DNA of 64,000 nucleotides from positions 64,001 to 128,000 of the forward strand of contig RIAY01000007.1 in assembly GCA_003833075.1 (NCBI GenBank), written 5' to 3'. The position numbers and the translations under genes are program-made. The stretch comes from Muribaculaceae bacterium Isolate-036 (Harlan). GTDB lineage: Bacteria > Bacteroidota > Bacteroidia > Bacteroidales > Muribaculaceae. The notes under the pieces were generated by a model. The model saw only the letters and a program-made list of their open reading frames with translations. It made no database searches and was not told where the DNA came from. Each line of letters starts with the position of its first letter. The first letter of the stretch is position 1. Shown piece by piece: positions 1-9,500 of the stretch.

Positions 1-2898
1 CTGCTTATAAGTGCTCACTGCCTCATGAAGCTTATTGAAATCTTCAGGAGTCTTCACCAGATACGGATCATCCACGGTACCCTCTCCGTCAAATACCTTA
101 GGCACTACTGCAAGACGATACAGCTTGATACCCCAGTTATCGGCAGTCACAGCATTTATAATTGAATTTGAATACTGATCCTTAACCACAACTTTATTTC
201 CCGTTATCTTAAGAGCCTTTGTTTCTGCGGCTGTCTCACCCGTCTCTTCATCAAAATCAAGTTCCCAAGTCACATTGGGCGATGATGCAAAACTAAACTC
301 GACTTTTACTTTAGAACTGTCATCAACATCCCTTAGTATCAAAGGAAGAGAAGAAAGTTCACGAGCTTGCGAACCCTTGCCTGTGTAAAGCACCGGATAT
401 TTTCCCGATTCTTTAGTCCATTTTTCTGTATCAAAACCATTGGGAAGTCTTGATGTCAATTCACGCGTGCTGAGACCCCATGATTCATGATCGAATCCAG
501 CGATCTGACTATCAAAATAACAGTTTTCAATACAAACCTCAATCGGACTGGGACCGGTATACGACTGGCTTACAAACCAATTCCCCACCACCCCTTTTAA
601 TGTGGATGAAGATGTGGATATAATCTGACCTGAGTTATAACAGTTCCTTATATGACTCACATTCGTCATTTCCGGCAACGGTTTCCCAGATGTAAAGACA
701 TAGCTCACACCTATGTAGCCAACTATGCCTCCGACACATTCACTTTTGTCTGTCTTGAGTATTGTACCCGAATTATAACAATTCGACATCTCCGAGGCTC
801 TTATATTACCAACTATGCCTCCTGTCTGCGTATCATCGTCACTTCCGGAACCTATACTGCCAAATGACACCCTTTTTGCAGAAATGGCAGCTGTATTGAA
901 TGAATCCACAAGACTTGATTCTGAAAGATAAGCAACAACACCTCCTACATAGGCATAACCTACGGCATCTGATACAACTCCTGATACGTAACATTCTGCG
1001 ACATTACCATATAATACCTGTCCTGCTATTCCTCCTGCCATTCTGTAAGAAGATGATTTCATTCCATCAATGGTGATATTCGCACGTACCTCACATGATG
1101 AAATGCCGCCCTTTAATACATGACCGGCTATTCCACCTACACTTCCTGTCGAAGTTACATTTCCATTAAATGAAGAGTTCTTGACAATACCACCGGTGAC
1201 GTTACCTACGATTCCGCCGCCTATCGCGCCATTGCAATCAACTACACCTTTCTGAACAATGATATCACTCACTTCTCCAGAACTTGTTCCGGCAACAACA
1301 CCGATATAATTGCCTGTAGAAGTAAGGCGGGGATTCTCAAACACAATATTGTTTACTGAACCGTTTTCTCCAATAACCCCGAAGAAACCGGTATCGCAGA
1401 ATCCCTTTCCATCGGCAATGAAATTAGATATTTTATGTCCTTGTCCATTCAGTTTGCCATTGAAGGGAGTAGACACCGAGCCAATGGGTGAATATGCAGT
1501 AGGTGACATTCCGGACAGATCCAGATCACTACCGAGTGCGAAATGCACACCCTCGAATGATGTTCCGGTCTCCGAAGCCTGAGCAATCGCCTTTATGTTA
1601 TCGAAACTCTCAATCACGTAAGGAGAAGTTTCAGTACCTTCTCCTTTCATATCAAGGGCCAAGGGTGCCGGATATTCCATTTTGACAGTTGTCTGAATAG
1701 ACACATCATTATAGGCATATCCTATTGTCTGAGTGGGATTTGAACGAGCAGCAATAACCCATCCGCCAATGCTGAGTTCACCGTTACCATCGTCCTTGAT
1801 AACCATATTGCCTTTTGAATCAACGGATGTTTTCCATTTCTGAGTGTTAACATCAAGCTCAAAATTTGCCGGATAATTCAGGAACTCTCCATATAACGCA
1901 TTGTTATACATTAACTGAGGAGAAATAAGTATCCTTTTGTCTACCGTCAGTCTCGATGTCAGAACATCATTTGAATTTATATTACCGAATCCATAAAACA
2001 CCGCTTCATTAGGTTGCGTCTGCTCGATATACATCTCATACATCATGAGCTTGTTCTGCGAGATGTTATAGCACGACACCTCCGTGTTGGGAACCTTCCA
2101 TTCGCTGCTTGGGAATACATTGAAAAGACGTCCCCAATTCTTTGACTTCTGCAGAACACCGTCAACTTCTTCCATCTGAGTCACCATGACACCCCATGTG
2201 CCAAGTTCTATTGTGCCGTCCCCAAGAAGCGTACCCTTAAGATCGCCCTCTACAGTCAAGAACTTCCCATCTTTTATCAAAAGGGGAACCATACTCACTT
2301 CTCCATAGGGATTATGATTATAGATTTTCTGCTGAGGAATAAGCACCTCTCCGGTCTGAAGATTAATCTTCATGTTGATAGTGCCATTAAGGCAATATAC
2401 ATTAGTAAGCTCATACTCTCCTTCTGTCTCCGTAGACTCAATTGTGATTCTGGAACTATACATCACGGAATTGTAATTAAGATCCTTCGTCATCATTGTG
2501 CCGGTGACAAGCTTCGGCGCGGCAGCTCCCTCTGCCTTGCGGATCTTCTTCGGTGCCACAGAGACGATCCCTTTATCGCCTTCCGAAGCCACTCCTATCA
2601 CGGAATCCTCCGACAGGATGATCTCTGCGGAGGGGCGAGCATCGACCACTTCCACAGGCACAAATTCATTGCCCGCCTGAAGAACAGATGAAACAGGGTT
2701 GTCAGATCCCGATCCGGGATATTCCACTCCATAAGAAACGATCTCTTGCGACTGCATCTGCGTCCCGGCAGGCAGTTCGTTTTTCACAATGGCTTTTGCC
2801 CGCTCCTCGACCTCCGCCTTGTTCAGACGGGGTATGACTGCGGATCCTGCAAGTGCGAAAAACACGACCAGCGTTGCTGACAGTAGTTTTCTTACCAT
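1..2898 (-). CDS. GLUG-repeat exported protein, C-terminus cut by window edge
   Basis: The frame is open from an ATG at 2898 to the first base, giving 966 visible residues with no stop. It starts MVRKLLSATLVVFFALAGSA, a signal peptide. Residues to about 400 hold beta-rich sequence with no family I recognise. From about residue 420 come many short glycine-rich units of the GLUG type (GGIVGNV, GGIAGHV, GGIAGQV, GGIVGYI), spaced by Cys/Tyr-containing strands, which in known proteins form a beta-helix. After the repeats comes a segment resembling the post-GLUG region of Bacteroidales surface proteins. Such proteins are exported and often anchored or secreted; the function here is unknown. It is divergent from the C10 protease gene with 385 bp between. 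A TAATTTTG box sits about 180 bp upstream. Confidence 0.85.
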   Translation of the reverse strand, partial: MVRKLLSATLVVFFALAGSAVIPRLNKAEVEERAKAIVKNELPAGTQMQSQEIVSYGVEYPGSGSDNPVSSVLQAGNEFVPVEVVDARPSAEIILSEDSVIGVASEGDKGIVSVAPKKIRKAEGAAAPKLVTGTMMTKDLNYNSVMYSSRITIESTETEGEYELTNVYCLNGTINMKINLQTGEVLIPQQKIYNHNPYGEVSMVPLLIKDGKFLTVEGDLKGTLLGDGTIELGTWGVMVTQMEEVDGVLQKSKNWGRLFNVFPSSEWKVPNTEVSCYNISQNKLMMYEMYIEQTQPNEAVFYGFGNINSNDVLTSRLTVDKRILISPQLMYNNALYGEFLNYPANFELDVNTQKWKTSVDSKGNMVIKDDGNGELSIGGWVIAARSNPTQTIGYAYNDVSIQTTVKMEYPAPLALDMKGEGTETSPYVIESFDNIKAIAQASETGTSFEGVHFALGSDLDLSGMSPTAYSPIGSVSTPFNGKLNGQGHKISNFIADGKGFCDTGFFGVIGENGSVNNIVFENPRLTSTGNYIGVVAGTSSGEVSDIIVQKGVVDCNGAIGGGIVGNVTGGIVKNSSFNGNVTSTGSVGGIAGHVLKGGISSCEVRANITIDGMKSSSYRMAGGIAGQVLYGNVAECYVSGVVSDAVGYAYVGGVVAYLSESSLVDSFNTAAISAKRVSFGSIGSGSDDDTQTGGIVGNIRASEMSNCYNSGTILKTDKSECVGGIVGYIGVSYVFTSGKPLPEMTNVSHIRNCYNSGQIISTSSSTLKGVVGNWFVSQSYTGPSPIEVCIENCYFDSQIAGFDHESWGLSTRELTSRLPNGFDTEKWTKESGKYPVLYTGKGSQARELSSLPLILRDVDDSSKVKVEFSFASSPNVTWELDFDEETGETAAETKALKITGNKVVVKDQYSNSIINAVTADNWGIKLYRLAVVPKVFDGEGTVDDPYLVKTPEDFNKLHEAVSTYKQ

Positions 2899-3283
2899 AA
2901 TGGATAATTTAAGGGGTTAATCGGAATTCTTCGGGAATATTCTCTATATAGTCCGTCGGAATTCTCTATTGTTGTTCATCGTTATTGCTGAGTGCAAAGG
3001 CCTGTTTCCTCTTGTCAAGAACCAGTCAGCAATCCGATACCGGATTTGATTCAATTTAACGAGATAGGTACTTGCAATCGCAAAATTATGAATTATTTTT
3101 AAAAACATATCTTTTGTTAACCTTTATTAACATTTCATTTTGCGTGTATATTTTACACTTTATTTTCATTTTTCCATTTATTTTATTTTTTTCTTAAATT
3201 TATAGCGCATTTTTAAAACCTTTGACTTATCTTTGCAAAGTCAAGTCAAATCATTATGGTTCCACTTACTTAAATTTCCATTT
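2899..3283. promoter_or_regulatory. Divergent intergenic region with two promoters
   Basis: This AT-rich stretch separates two divergent exported-protein genes. On the minus strand, positions 3081-3088 read TAATTTTG, a Bacteroidetes -7 box, which would give the GLUG gene a leader of about 175 nt. On the plus strand, TATCTTTG at 3228-3235 is a -7 box about 50 bp before the protease ATG. No clear -33 TTTG lies at the right distance for either. No ORF or RNA gene was seen here. Confidence 0.5.
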
Positions 3284-6067
3284 ATGAAGAAAAACCTACA
3301 CTACCCATGGATGCTGCTTTGCGCTTGCGCAGTATCCCTGACTGCGGCGGCAACTCCGGTCACACCGGATCAGGCGCTGCAAAGAGCAATCGGACAAGCC
3401 GCATCTTCGAAAATGAAGAAGAAACCTGCAAAAGGCACTGCGAGGCTTGCCCATACATTCCGGGCAACAACGGAACAGGAACCCACACTTTACGTATTCA
3501 ACAAGGGAACAGGAGACGGATATATGATCACACCTGCCGACGACCGCTTTCCGGCACTACTCGGATATGGTGACAACGGAGATTTCAATATCGATGAAAT
3601 CTCCCCCGCCATGAAAAGCTTCATCGAGGATTATTCACGCGAAATCGATTATGCGATCAAAAACGAGACAGAAGATTCCCGCACCTCCGCCATCGCATCT
3701 CCGGGATGGGAACCTATAGCTCCTCTCCTTAAATCCAAATGGGATCAAGGCAACCCCTACAATCTTTGCTCCCCCCCGCTTGAAGTCATCGACGCAACCG
3801 GTTCTCCTACAGGACAGCAAATACCTACCGTTACCGGATGCGTCGCCACATCGATGGCACAGGTGATGTATTATCACAAATGGCCGGATGTTGGAGTGGG
3901 ATCAAATTCTTATGAATGGAAAACATATTCCGATGTCCTTGCCAAGCAGCTTAAATGCGATTTCTCGCAGATGCGATTCGACTGGGACAACATGCTCGAC
4001 ACCTATTCCTATGACCAGAATGGAAATCCGACATGGTCGGAAGCACAGGCTAAAGCGGTTGCAGACCTGATGTATGCATGCGGAATATCGGTCAACATGT
4101 CATATAACATGGAACAGGCAGGAGGCAGCGGCGCGGTTTCTCGCCAGCAGTCTTTCGCTCTCGTGGATTATTTCAAATACAGCAAGTCGATTCGGTATAA
4201 ATATCGCGACTACTGCCCGTCATGGGAATTTGAGGAAATTATCTACAACAACCTCAAGGAGGGTTTGCCGGTACTATATAACGGACGCGGTTCAGCAGGT
4301 GGACACTCGTTCGTATGCGACGGATACGGCGGCGACCATTATTTCCATTTCAACTGGGGATGGAGCGGAGTGAGCGACGGTTATTTCTACCTTGCCCGAC
4401 TTTCACCTCAGACGCTCGGCATCGGAGGAGCAGCGGGTGGCTTCAACTCCGGACAGGGTATCAGCTACAATATCCGTCCGGTAAAGGACGGAGTGGACAC
4501 CGGAACTCCGGAACTTCCCTATTTCAACTGCGTGGGCAACTTCGATTTCGATTCAAGAGCCGAATTGACAGCCGCCAACGGCTCCAAACTGATGTACACC
4601 AACTTCAAGGTCACAGCCCCCGTTTCGGGATACAACGCAGGATTCTGGAACATGTCAAGCACTCCGTTCACAGGTTATATAGGCGTAGCTGTGCAAGACA
4701 AGGACGGGAAAATAAACTTTGTTCCCGGACTTGAATGCAAAGCATTGCAATCCAACAGCGGAACGCAGAAAATCCCCGCATATCTTGAAGAATTCAAGGA
4801 AGGGACATACACGGTTTATCCGGCATTCTTCAACACGGTTGACGAAGAAAGCGATTTCATACATGTGGTCAACGGGTATCGCGACCATGTCACCATGACC
4901 GTAGACGCGGAAGGAAACCGCACTTTCACTGACGCTACCATAGAAGAGGAACTCGCCACGGCTCCGGAACTTGCCGTGACATGCTTCAGCTATGCAGGCA
5001 AGATATACTCGAACAATTCGCACGACTTCTTGATGTCGGTTGCGAACCATACTTCCGACAAGGATTATTATGGCGACCTGACAATGGTGATAAAAGACTC
5101 AAGAGGGCGCGAACTGACGAAAATGCCTATCGGCAAATATGACATTCCCGCAGGACTCACGATTCCGTATTCATTCAGTCTGACTCTTGAGGTTCTCAAG
5201 AAAGACTATATCGTATCTTTCCGCGATTCCTACGGACGTGACCTTCCGGGAGAATATCCCCTTTCTGTCTCAGAGACAGGAAAGGCTCTCACGACACAGC
5301 TCCGGATAATGTCATTCTCGCCGACCGAGATATTGCCGAAGTCTACAATCGACAACATTACCTTCCAGGTTGGAAACTACGGGACAACCGCAATCACAGC
5401 GCCTCAATTCGGAATCGCCTACTACAAGCTTGGCGAGACCACCGGCAAGGGTTGGAATTTCCAGTATCCGAACCTCTCCATAGAATCCAACCGCATATAT
5501 AACCTTACCCTCACAGGACTTCCTGTAGATCTTGATGAAGGAGACTACGAAGTAAGGATGTATTATTACGAGCCTGCGGCGGCAGCCGAAGGCGAGGAAC
5601 CTACAACTAAAAGAGTGACAATCAGCGGGCCTATAGCCGTCAGGGTGGGATACCCTGTAGAGACGGTGACAATGAACGAACACGCCATCCAACTCAAACC
5701 GGGCGAAACCCGGAAACTTGCGACATCGCTCACTCCCGACAACGCCACGTTCCGCATTCTGACATGGATAAGCAGCAATCCGGCTGTAGCCACCGTAGAC
5801 AACGAAGGAAATGTGACAGCAGCTGACGAAGGACACGCCTACATTTCGGCAACTGCATACAACGGAGCCAACGATGTGTGCGAGATAACAGTGAGCGGTT
5901 CTTCAGAAATCAGCGAGATTGAGGCAAGCGGTGCCCGCATCATCGCGGTTTATTCCGCAAGCGGCATCAAAGTGCTTGATTCGCCTACAGCAGAGGCTCT
6001 TCTTGGACTTCCCGCAGGATTATATATGGTGCAGACCGACAAGGGAACATACAAGACTGTAAGATAA
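3284..6067 (+). CDS. C10 family (streptopain-like) cysteine protease with Ig-like domain and sorting tail
   Basis: A 927-residue secreted protease. The ATG at 3284 is chosen because it opens a signal peptide (MKKNLHYPWMLLCACAVSLT); an upstream in-frame TTG lies inside the promoter box. A C10 propeptide-like region is followed by the catalytic domain: TGCVATSMAQVMYYHKW carries the nucleophile Cys186, and GGHSFVCDGY carries His341, followed by HFNWGW. Long beta-sandwich sequence follows, then a Big_2-like domain near residue 790 (VATVDNEGNVTA) and a C-terminal segment ending LPAGLYMVQTDKGTYKTVR, which resembles type IX secretion sorting domains. C10 enzymes of this phylum include prtT and the Bacteroides Bfp proteases. 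The substrate cannot be told. A strong terminator follows at 6104. Confidence 0.9.
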   Translation: MKKNLHYPWMLLCACAVSLTAAATPVTPDQALQRAIGQAASSKMKKKPAKGTARLAHTFRATTEQEPTLYVFNKGTGDGYMITPADDRFPALLGYGDNGDFNIDEISPAMKSFIEDYSREIDYAIKNETEDSRTSAIASPGWEPIAPLLKSKWDQGNPYNLCSPPLEVIDATGSPTGQQIPTVTGCVATSMAQVMYYHKWPDVGVGSNSYEWKTYSDVLAKQLKCDFSQMRFDWDNMLDTYSYDQNGNPTWSEAQAKAVADLMYACGISVNMSYNMEQAGGSGAVSRQQSFALVDYFKYSKSIRYKYRDYCPSWEFEEIIYNNLKEGLPVLYNGRGSAGGHSFVCDGYGGDHYFHFNWGWSGVSDGYFYLARLSPQTLGIGGAAGGFNSGQGISYNIRPVKDGVDTGTPELPYFNCVGNFDFDSRAELTAANGSKLMYTNFKVTAPVSGYNAGFWNMSSTPFTGYIGVAVQDKDGKINFVPGLECKALQSNSGTQKIPAYLEEFKEGTYTVYPAFFNTVDEESDFIHVVNGYRDHVTMTVDAEGNRTFTDATIEEELATAPELAVTCFSYAGKIYSNNSHDFLMSVANHTSDKDYYGDLTMVIKDSRGRELTKMPIGKYDIPAGLTIPYSFSLTLEVLKKDYIVSFRDSYGRDLPGEYPLSVSETGKALTTQLRIMSFSPTEILPKSTIDNITFQVGNYGTTAITAPQFGIAYYKLGETTGKGWNFQYPNLSIESNRIYNLTLTGLPVDLDEGDYEVRMYYYEPAAAAEGEEPTTKRVTISGPIAVRVGYPVETVTMNEHAIQLKPGETRKLATSLTPDNATFRILTWISSNPAVATVDNEGNVTAADEGHAYISATAYNGANDVCEITVSGSSEISEIEASGARIIAVYSASGIKVLDSPTAEALLGLPAGLYMVQTDKGTYKTVR

Positions 6068-6103
6068 GAAACACACCTAAATACCCATAAACATTGATTC
6101 AAC

Positions 6104-6142
6104 AGGACGCGAACCGTGCGATACGGTTCGCGTCCCTATTTT
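6104..6142 (+). terminator. Terminator of the C10 protease gene
   Basis: A 13-bp perfect stem (6104-6116 with 6122-6134, loop GCGAT) followed by CTATTTTAA, 36 bp after the protease stop codon. Confidence 0.8.
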
Positions 6143-6181
6143 AACTCTATCCGGTTTTAACTCTACTGATTTCACAAAACG

Positions 6182-6216
6182 GACGCCGCCGCAGCAAGAG
6201 AAGCTGCGGCGGCGTC
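6182..6216 (-). terminator. GC-rich hairpin, likely terminator of tRNA-Arg
   Basis: A 14-bp perfect GC-rich stem (GACGCCGCCGCAGC and its complement) around a 7-base loop. It lies just beyond the 3' end of the minus-strand tRNA, and on that strand is followed by CGTTTTG. The U-run is weak, so assignment as a terminator rests mainly on position and stem strength. Confidence 0.55.
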
Positions 6217-6222
6217 TGATTG

Positions 6223-6294
6223 TATCCCCGTAGGGAGTCGAACCCTAATCGTCGGAACCGGAATCCGATATTCTATCCATTGAACTACGGAGAC
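6223..6294 (-). tRNA. tRNA-Arg (anticodon CCG)
   Basis: On the minus strand the sequence folds as a standard cloverleaf. The acceptor is GTCTCCG with CGGGGAT (one terminal G-U, one internal T-G). The D arm is GTTC/GAAT, the anticodon stem TCGGA/TCCGA with loop TTCCGGT, so the anticodon is CCG, reading CGG arginine codons. The T arm is TAGGG-TTCGACT-CCCTA. CCA is not encoded. The palindromic element at 6321 begins only 27 bp upstream of its 5' end, so the element sits where the tRNA promoter is expected. Confidence 0.93.
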
Positions 6295-6320
6295 TTTTTA
6301 ACTACCTCCCGAATATTCTA

Positions 6321-6505
6321 AGAAACTGTTTAAATTTAATTGTGAGGTTCATTGAGAGGATTTTATGAGGTGTTTTTACGAGTCGAAGAGGGAGCATAGC
6401 GGGCTATGTGACCGATGAGACTCGGTGAAAACAACCATAAAAGGCCTCAAGGAAGCCACAAGATTCACTATATAAAAAATTTCGAATTAAATTTAAACAG
6501 TTTCT
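6321..6505. repeat. 185-bp MITE-like palindromic element with 21-bp terminal inverted repeats
   Basis: Positions 6321-6341 and 6485-6505 are perfect 21-bp inverted repeats (AGAAACTGTTTAAATTTAATT). Inside, 6357-6384 and 6419-6447 are also an imperfect inverted repeat (for example TTTTATGaGGTGTTTT against TTTTATGgTTGTTTT), and the centre holds CATAGC/GCTATG. The whole element is therefore one long imperfect hairpin. It encodes no protein. No second copy lies in this window and no clear target-site duplication was seen, so transposition is inferred from form only. Confidence 0.7.
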
Positions 6506-6589
6506 AAAACACGAAAGGCTTTTCAATGCAAAGTTATACTTTTTTTTTGAATTATTCAACTTCAATTTCCAAATATGAAGATTTGTTGT

Positions 6590-6597
6590 TAATTTTG
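6590..6597 (+). promoter_or_regulatory. Predicted -7 box for ung
   Basis: TAATTTTG matches the Bacteroidetes TAnnTTTG element about 85 bp before the ung ATG. A TTTC lies 20 bp upstream as a weak -33 element. Confidence 0.45.
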
Positions 6598-6681
6598 ACT
6601 ATGAACTTGCATGCCGAAGGTGCTTAACAGACAAGTTCTGCTGAACACACATACTCAAGTGTCAGATGTAAAGCTACTAAT

Positions 6682-7350
6682 ATGAATGTAAAGATAGAAG
6701 AAGGGTGGAAAAAAGTCTTGGCTGCGGAATTTGACAAACCATATTTCGCAGGTCTTACCGATATGGTGCGCAGGGAGTATTCGGATCCGTCGTTCAAGGT
6801 GTATCCTCCGGCGGCTCAGATTTTCGCAGCTTTCGATTCCACACCATACGATGAGGTGAAGGTAGTGATAATCGGACAGGATCCTTATCACGGTCCGGGA
6901 CAGGCGAACGGATTGTGTTTCTCGGTAAACCCGGGAATTGATATACCCCCGTCGCTGCGAAACATTTTTCAGGAGATACACTCCGACACCGGCACTCCCG
7001 TTCCCACATCGGGAGACCTGTCGGGATGGGCTGCGCAAGGAGTGCTTCTGCTCAATGCCTCACTCACGGTGCGCGAGCATTGCCCCAAATCGCATTCAGG
7101 TCTGGGATGGGAGACCTTTACAGATGCCGCTGTGCATGCTCTGGCAGAAAACCGCGAAAATCTCGTCTTCCTGCTCTGGGGATCAGACGCAATAAAGAAA
7201 GGGGCTTTCATAGACCGCAACCGACATCTTGTATTGACAGCGCCCCACCCCTCTCCCTTATCTGCGTATCGTGGCTTTTTCGGTTGCCGCCACTTCTCCA
7301 AGGCAAACGAATACCTTGCGGCACACGGCAAGACACCCGTAAACTGGTAA
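6682..7350 (+). CDS. ung: Uracil-DNA glycosylase, family 1
   Basis: A 222-residue enzyme that removes uracil from DNA to start base excision repair. It has the family 1 water-activating motif GQDPYHG with catalytic Asp67, the VLLLNASLTV segment, and the His-containing DNA-intercalation loop HPSPLSAYRGFFGC near residue 190. Length matches the family (220-230). The ATG at 6682 gives the usual short N-terminus. The gene is plus strand, 45 bp before the DUF5103 gene, with its own -7 box upstream. Confidence 0.97.
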   Translation: MNVKIEEGWKKVLAAEFDKPYFAGLTDMVRREYSDPSFKVYPPAAQIFAAFDSTPYDEVKVVIIGQDPYHGPGQANGLCFSVNPGIDIPPSLRNIFQEIHSDTGTPVPTSGDLSGWAAQGVLLLNASLTVREHCPKSHSGLGWETFTDAAVHALAENRENLVFLLWGSDAIKKGAFIDRNRHLVLTAPHPSPLSAYRGFFGCRHFSKANEYLAAHGKTPVNW

Positions 7351-7395
7351 TAAACACGTCAACGGCACGGATGCAGCCGGAAGCCGTTTAAAACA

Positions 7396-8664
7396 GTGAA
7401 ATCATTGAAAATAAAAACAGTATCATCAGCAGCCATATGGATTTTGTCGTTCTTTTGCTCTACGGCAATAGCAACTGACACATCCACACGTATTTTCAAT
7501 CCGAATTTCCGTACTCTCAAGGTGATGAATCCAGACAACTTCATGTCTCCGCCTGTAATACGCCTGAATTCACCCGACAGACTCGTTATCTCGTTCGATG
7601 AGATCGCGGAAGACAACAGATGGCTGCAATACCGCATCCTTCACTGCAACGCAGACTGGCAACAGTCGCGTCTTGTGGAGTCTGAATTCATCAATGGATT
7701 CAACATATGCGATATCGAAGACTTCGCGTATTCTGAAAACACGTTTGTCCATTTTGTGAATTACCGCATCGAGTTCCCTAATTCAACAATGAAGCCTCTC
7801 GTATCCGGCAACTATCTGCTTCAGGTATTCGAAAGCGAGAACCCTGACAATACGTTGCTTCAGACACGGTTCTTGGTAACCGAGGAGTCCGCGGCAACAG
7901 AGGGGTCTGTATCGGGACGCACAGATATGGGACACAACACCGAATGGCAGCAGATCGACATGTCGGTGACATTGCGCGGCATAGAAAATGCCAATCCATA
8001 TCAGGACATCACTGTCTCGGTCTTGCAGAACGGAAGTGAAGCGTCGCGGCGCACGCTCTCACGTCCGCAGAGAGTTGAAGGCGGCACGCTCGTGTTCAGC
8101 CATCTTCCGGAACTCGTTTTCCCCGCAGGAAACGAATACCGCCGTTTCGAAAGCATCAGCAACGGTTTTCCCGGCATGGGTGTGGATTCACTGAGATTCG
8201 AAGGCTCCAATTATCACGTATGGCTGAAGAAAGACTCAGGACGCGCCTTACGTAATTATGAATACGACAGAACCCAGCACGGCAGATTCCTCGTGAGGGA
8301 ATACAACGCCACCGACTCAGACCTTGGAGCCGACTATATCACAGTGCATTTCATGCTCGACATGCCAAGGCTGAGAGATGCCGACATTTATATAGACGGA
8401 GAGATGACACACGACAGATTCGACTCTTCCAACCGAATGGTCTTTGATTCGGAAGCGGGATTGTATCGGCTTGAGATGCCATTGAAACAGGGGGCGTACA
8501 ATTACCGCTATGTCACGCTTCCGGTATCAGGAAAAGGGATTCCTTCGTCAAAACTCACGGAAGGGAATAAATTCGAAACGGGAAACGAATACTGGGTATG
8601 TGTGTATTATCATCCGCCCGGTTCACGCGGCGACAGACTCATCGGTTTTTATACTATCCAATAA
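7396..8664 (+). CDS. DUF5103 family exported protein
   Basis: A 422-residue protein starting at GTG 7396, with a signal peptide (ILSFFCSTAIATD). The N-terminal beta domain contains LQYRILHCNADWQQS and the VNYRIEFPN segment, characteristic of the DUF5103 family, which is restricted to Bacteroidetes. The role is not known; the fold is likely an all-beta periplasmic or outer-membrane-associated protein. It lies between ung and the DUF3109 gene with short gaps (45 and 18 bp), so the three may be cotranscribed. Confidence 0.85.
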   Translation: MKSLKIKTVSSAAIWILSFFCSTAIATDTSTRIFNPNFRTLKVMNPDNFMSPPVIRLNSPDRLVISFDEIAEDNRWLQYRILHCNADWQQSRLVESEFINGFNICDIEDFAYSENTFVHFVNYRIEFPNSTMKPLVSGNYLLQVFESENPDNTLLQTRFLVTEESAATEGSVSGRTDMGHNTEWQQIDMSVTLRGIENANPYQDITVSVLQNGSEASRRTLSRPQRVEGGTLVFSHLPELVFPAGNEYRRFESISNGFPGMGVDSLRFEGSNYHVWLKKDSGRALRNYEYDRTQHGRFLVREYNATDSDLGADYITVHFMLDMPRLRDADIYIDGEMTHDRFDSSNRMVFDSEAGLYRLEMPLKQGAYNYRYVTLPVSGKGIPSSKLTEGNKFETGNEYWVCVYYHPPGSRGDRLIGFYTIQ

Positions 8665-8682
8665 ACAAATCAGAATCAAAAC

Positions 8683-9270
8683 ATGCTTCAGATAAAAGAC
8701 ACTCTTGTATCTCTCGACCTCATCGAACGCTATTTCATCTGCGACCTTGACTCATGTCTGGGTGCTTGCTGCATAGAAGGGGATGCCGGCGCACCTCTCA
8801 CAGATGATGAATATGAAAGGCTCTGCGAGCTGATGCCCAGTATATACCCCCTGCTTAATCCGGCGGCACAAAAAGTGGTTGAGGAGCAGGGACCCGCCTA
8901 TTATGACGAAGACGGAGATCTTGTCACATCGCTTGTAGAAGGACGCGACTGTGTTTTCACCACCTATGCCCCGGGAGGGAAATGTCTGTGTGCTCTTGAG
9001 AAGGCGCACCGTGAGGGGAAGATACCTTTCTTCAAACCCTCTTCATGCCATCTGTATCCGGTCAGGCTCAAGGATTACGCCGGATTCACAGCAGTCAACC
9101 TGCACCGCTGGAAAATATGCAAATGCGCCGAAACCCTCGGGAGGGCAAAAGGCGTGAGGGCATATGAATTTCTCAAGGAGCCTCTGACGCGCCGCTTCGG
9201 CAAGGAATGGTATGACGAACTTTGCCTGACCGCAAAGGAATGGCTGAAATCATCAGAGCGTGTCCATTAA
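8683..9270 (+). CDS. DUF3109 family cysteine-rich protein
   Basis: A 195-residue soluble protein rich in conserved cysteines: CDLDSCLGACC near residues 19-29, then KCLCALEKAH, SSCHLYPVR and WKICKCA. This pattern marks DUF3109, related to YkgJ-type zinc or iron-sulfur proteins. The metal and function are not established. The gene starts 18 bp after DUF5103. Confidence 0.88.
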   Translation: MLQIKDTLVSLDLIERYFICDLDSCLGACCIEGDAGAPLTDDEYERLCELMPSIYPLLNPAAQKVVEEQGPAYYDEDGDLVTSLVEGRDCVFTTYAPGGKCLCALEKAHREGKIPFFKPSSCHLYPVRLKDYAGFTAVNLHRWKICKCAETLGRAKGVRAYEFLKEPLTRRFGKEWYDELCLTAKEWLKSSERVH

Positions 9271-9346
9271 AACATATCTTAAGATATTTTAACTAAGCAT
9301 GTCTTAAAAAAACGCTCTAATCTTATGTTTTTCGACATATTTTAGT

Positions 9347-9440
9347 TAATTTTGCAACAAATACTATGATCCTAACATGTAAGAATTTATTTAGTTAAGC
9401 CAAAGGCGAGGTGATTGAGAAGTCCCCTCGCCTAATTTTT
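9347..9440 (+). ncRNA. Small RNA candidate or cls leader/attenuator
   Basis: TAATTTTG at 9347-9354 is a -7 box, giving a start near 9361. About 80 nt later AGGCGAGG (9404-9411) pairs with CCTCGCCT (9426-9433), followed by AATTTTT, an intrinsic terminator. No ORF fits between them. The unit ends 60 bp before cls, so it could be a free small RNA or an attenuated cls leader. The -33 element is weak. Confidence 0.5.
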
Positions 9441-9500
9441 ATTGCATGTTTTTTCGATATTACATCTATTTTGATTAAATTAGAGGCAAAATAGGGAAAA

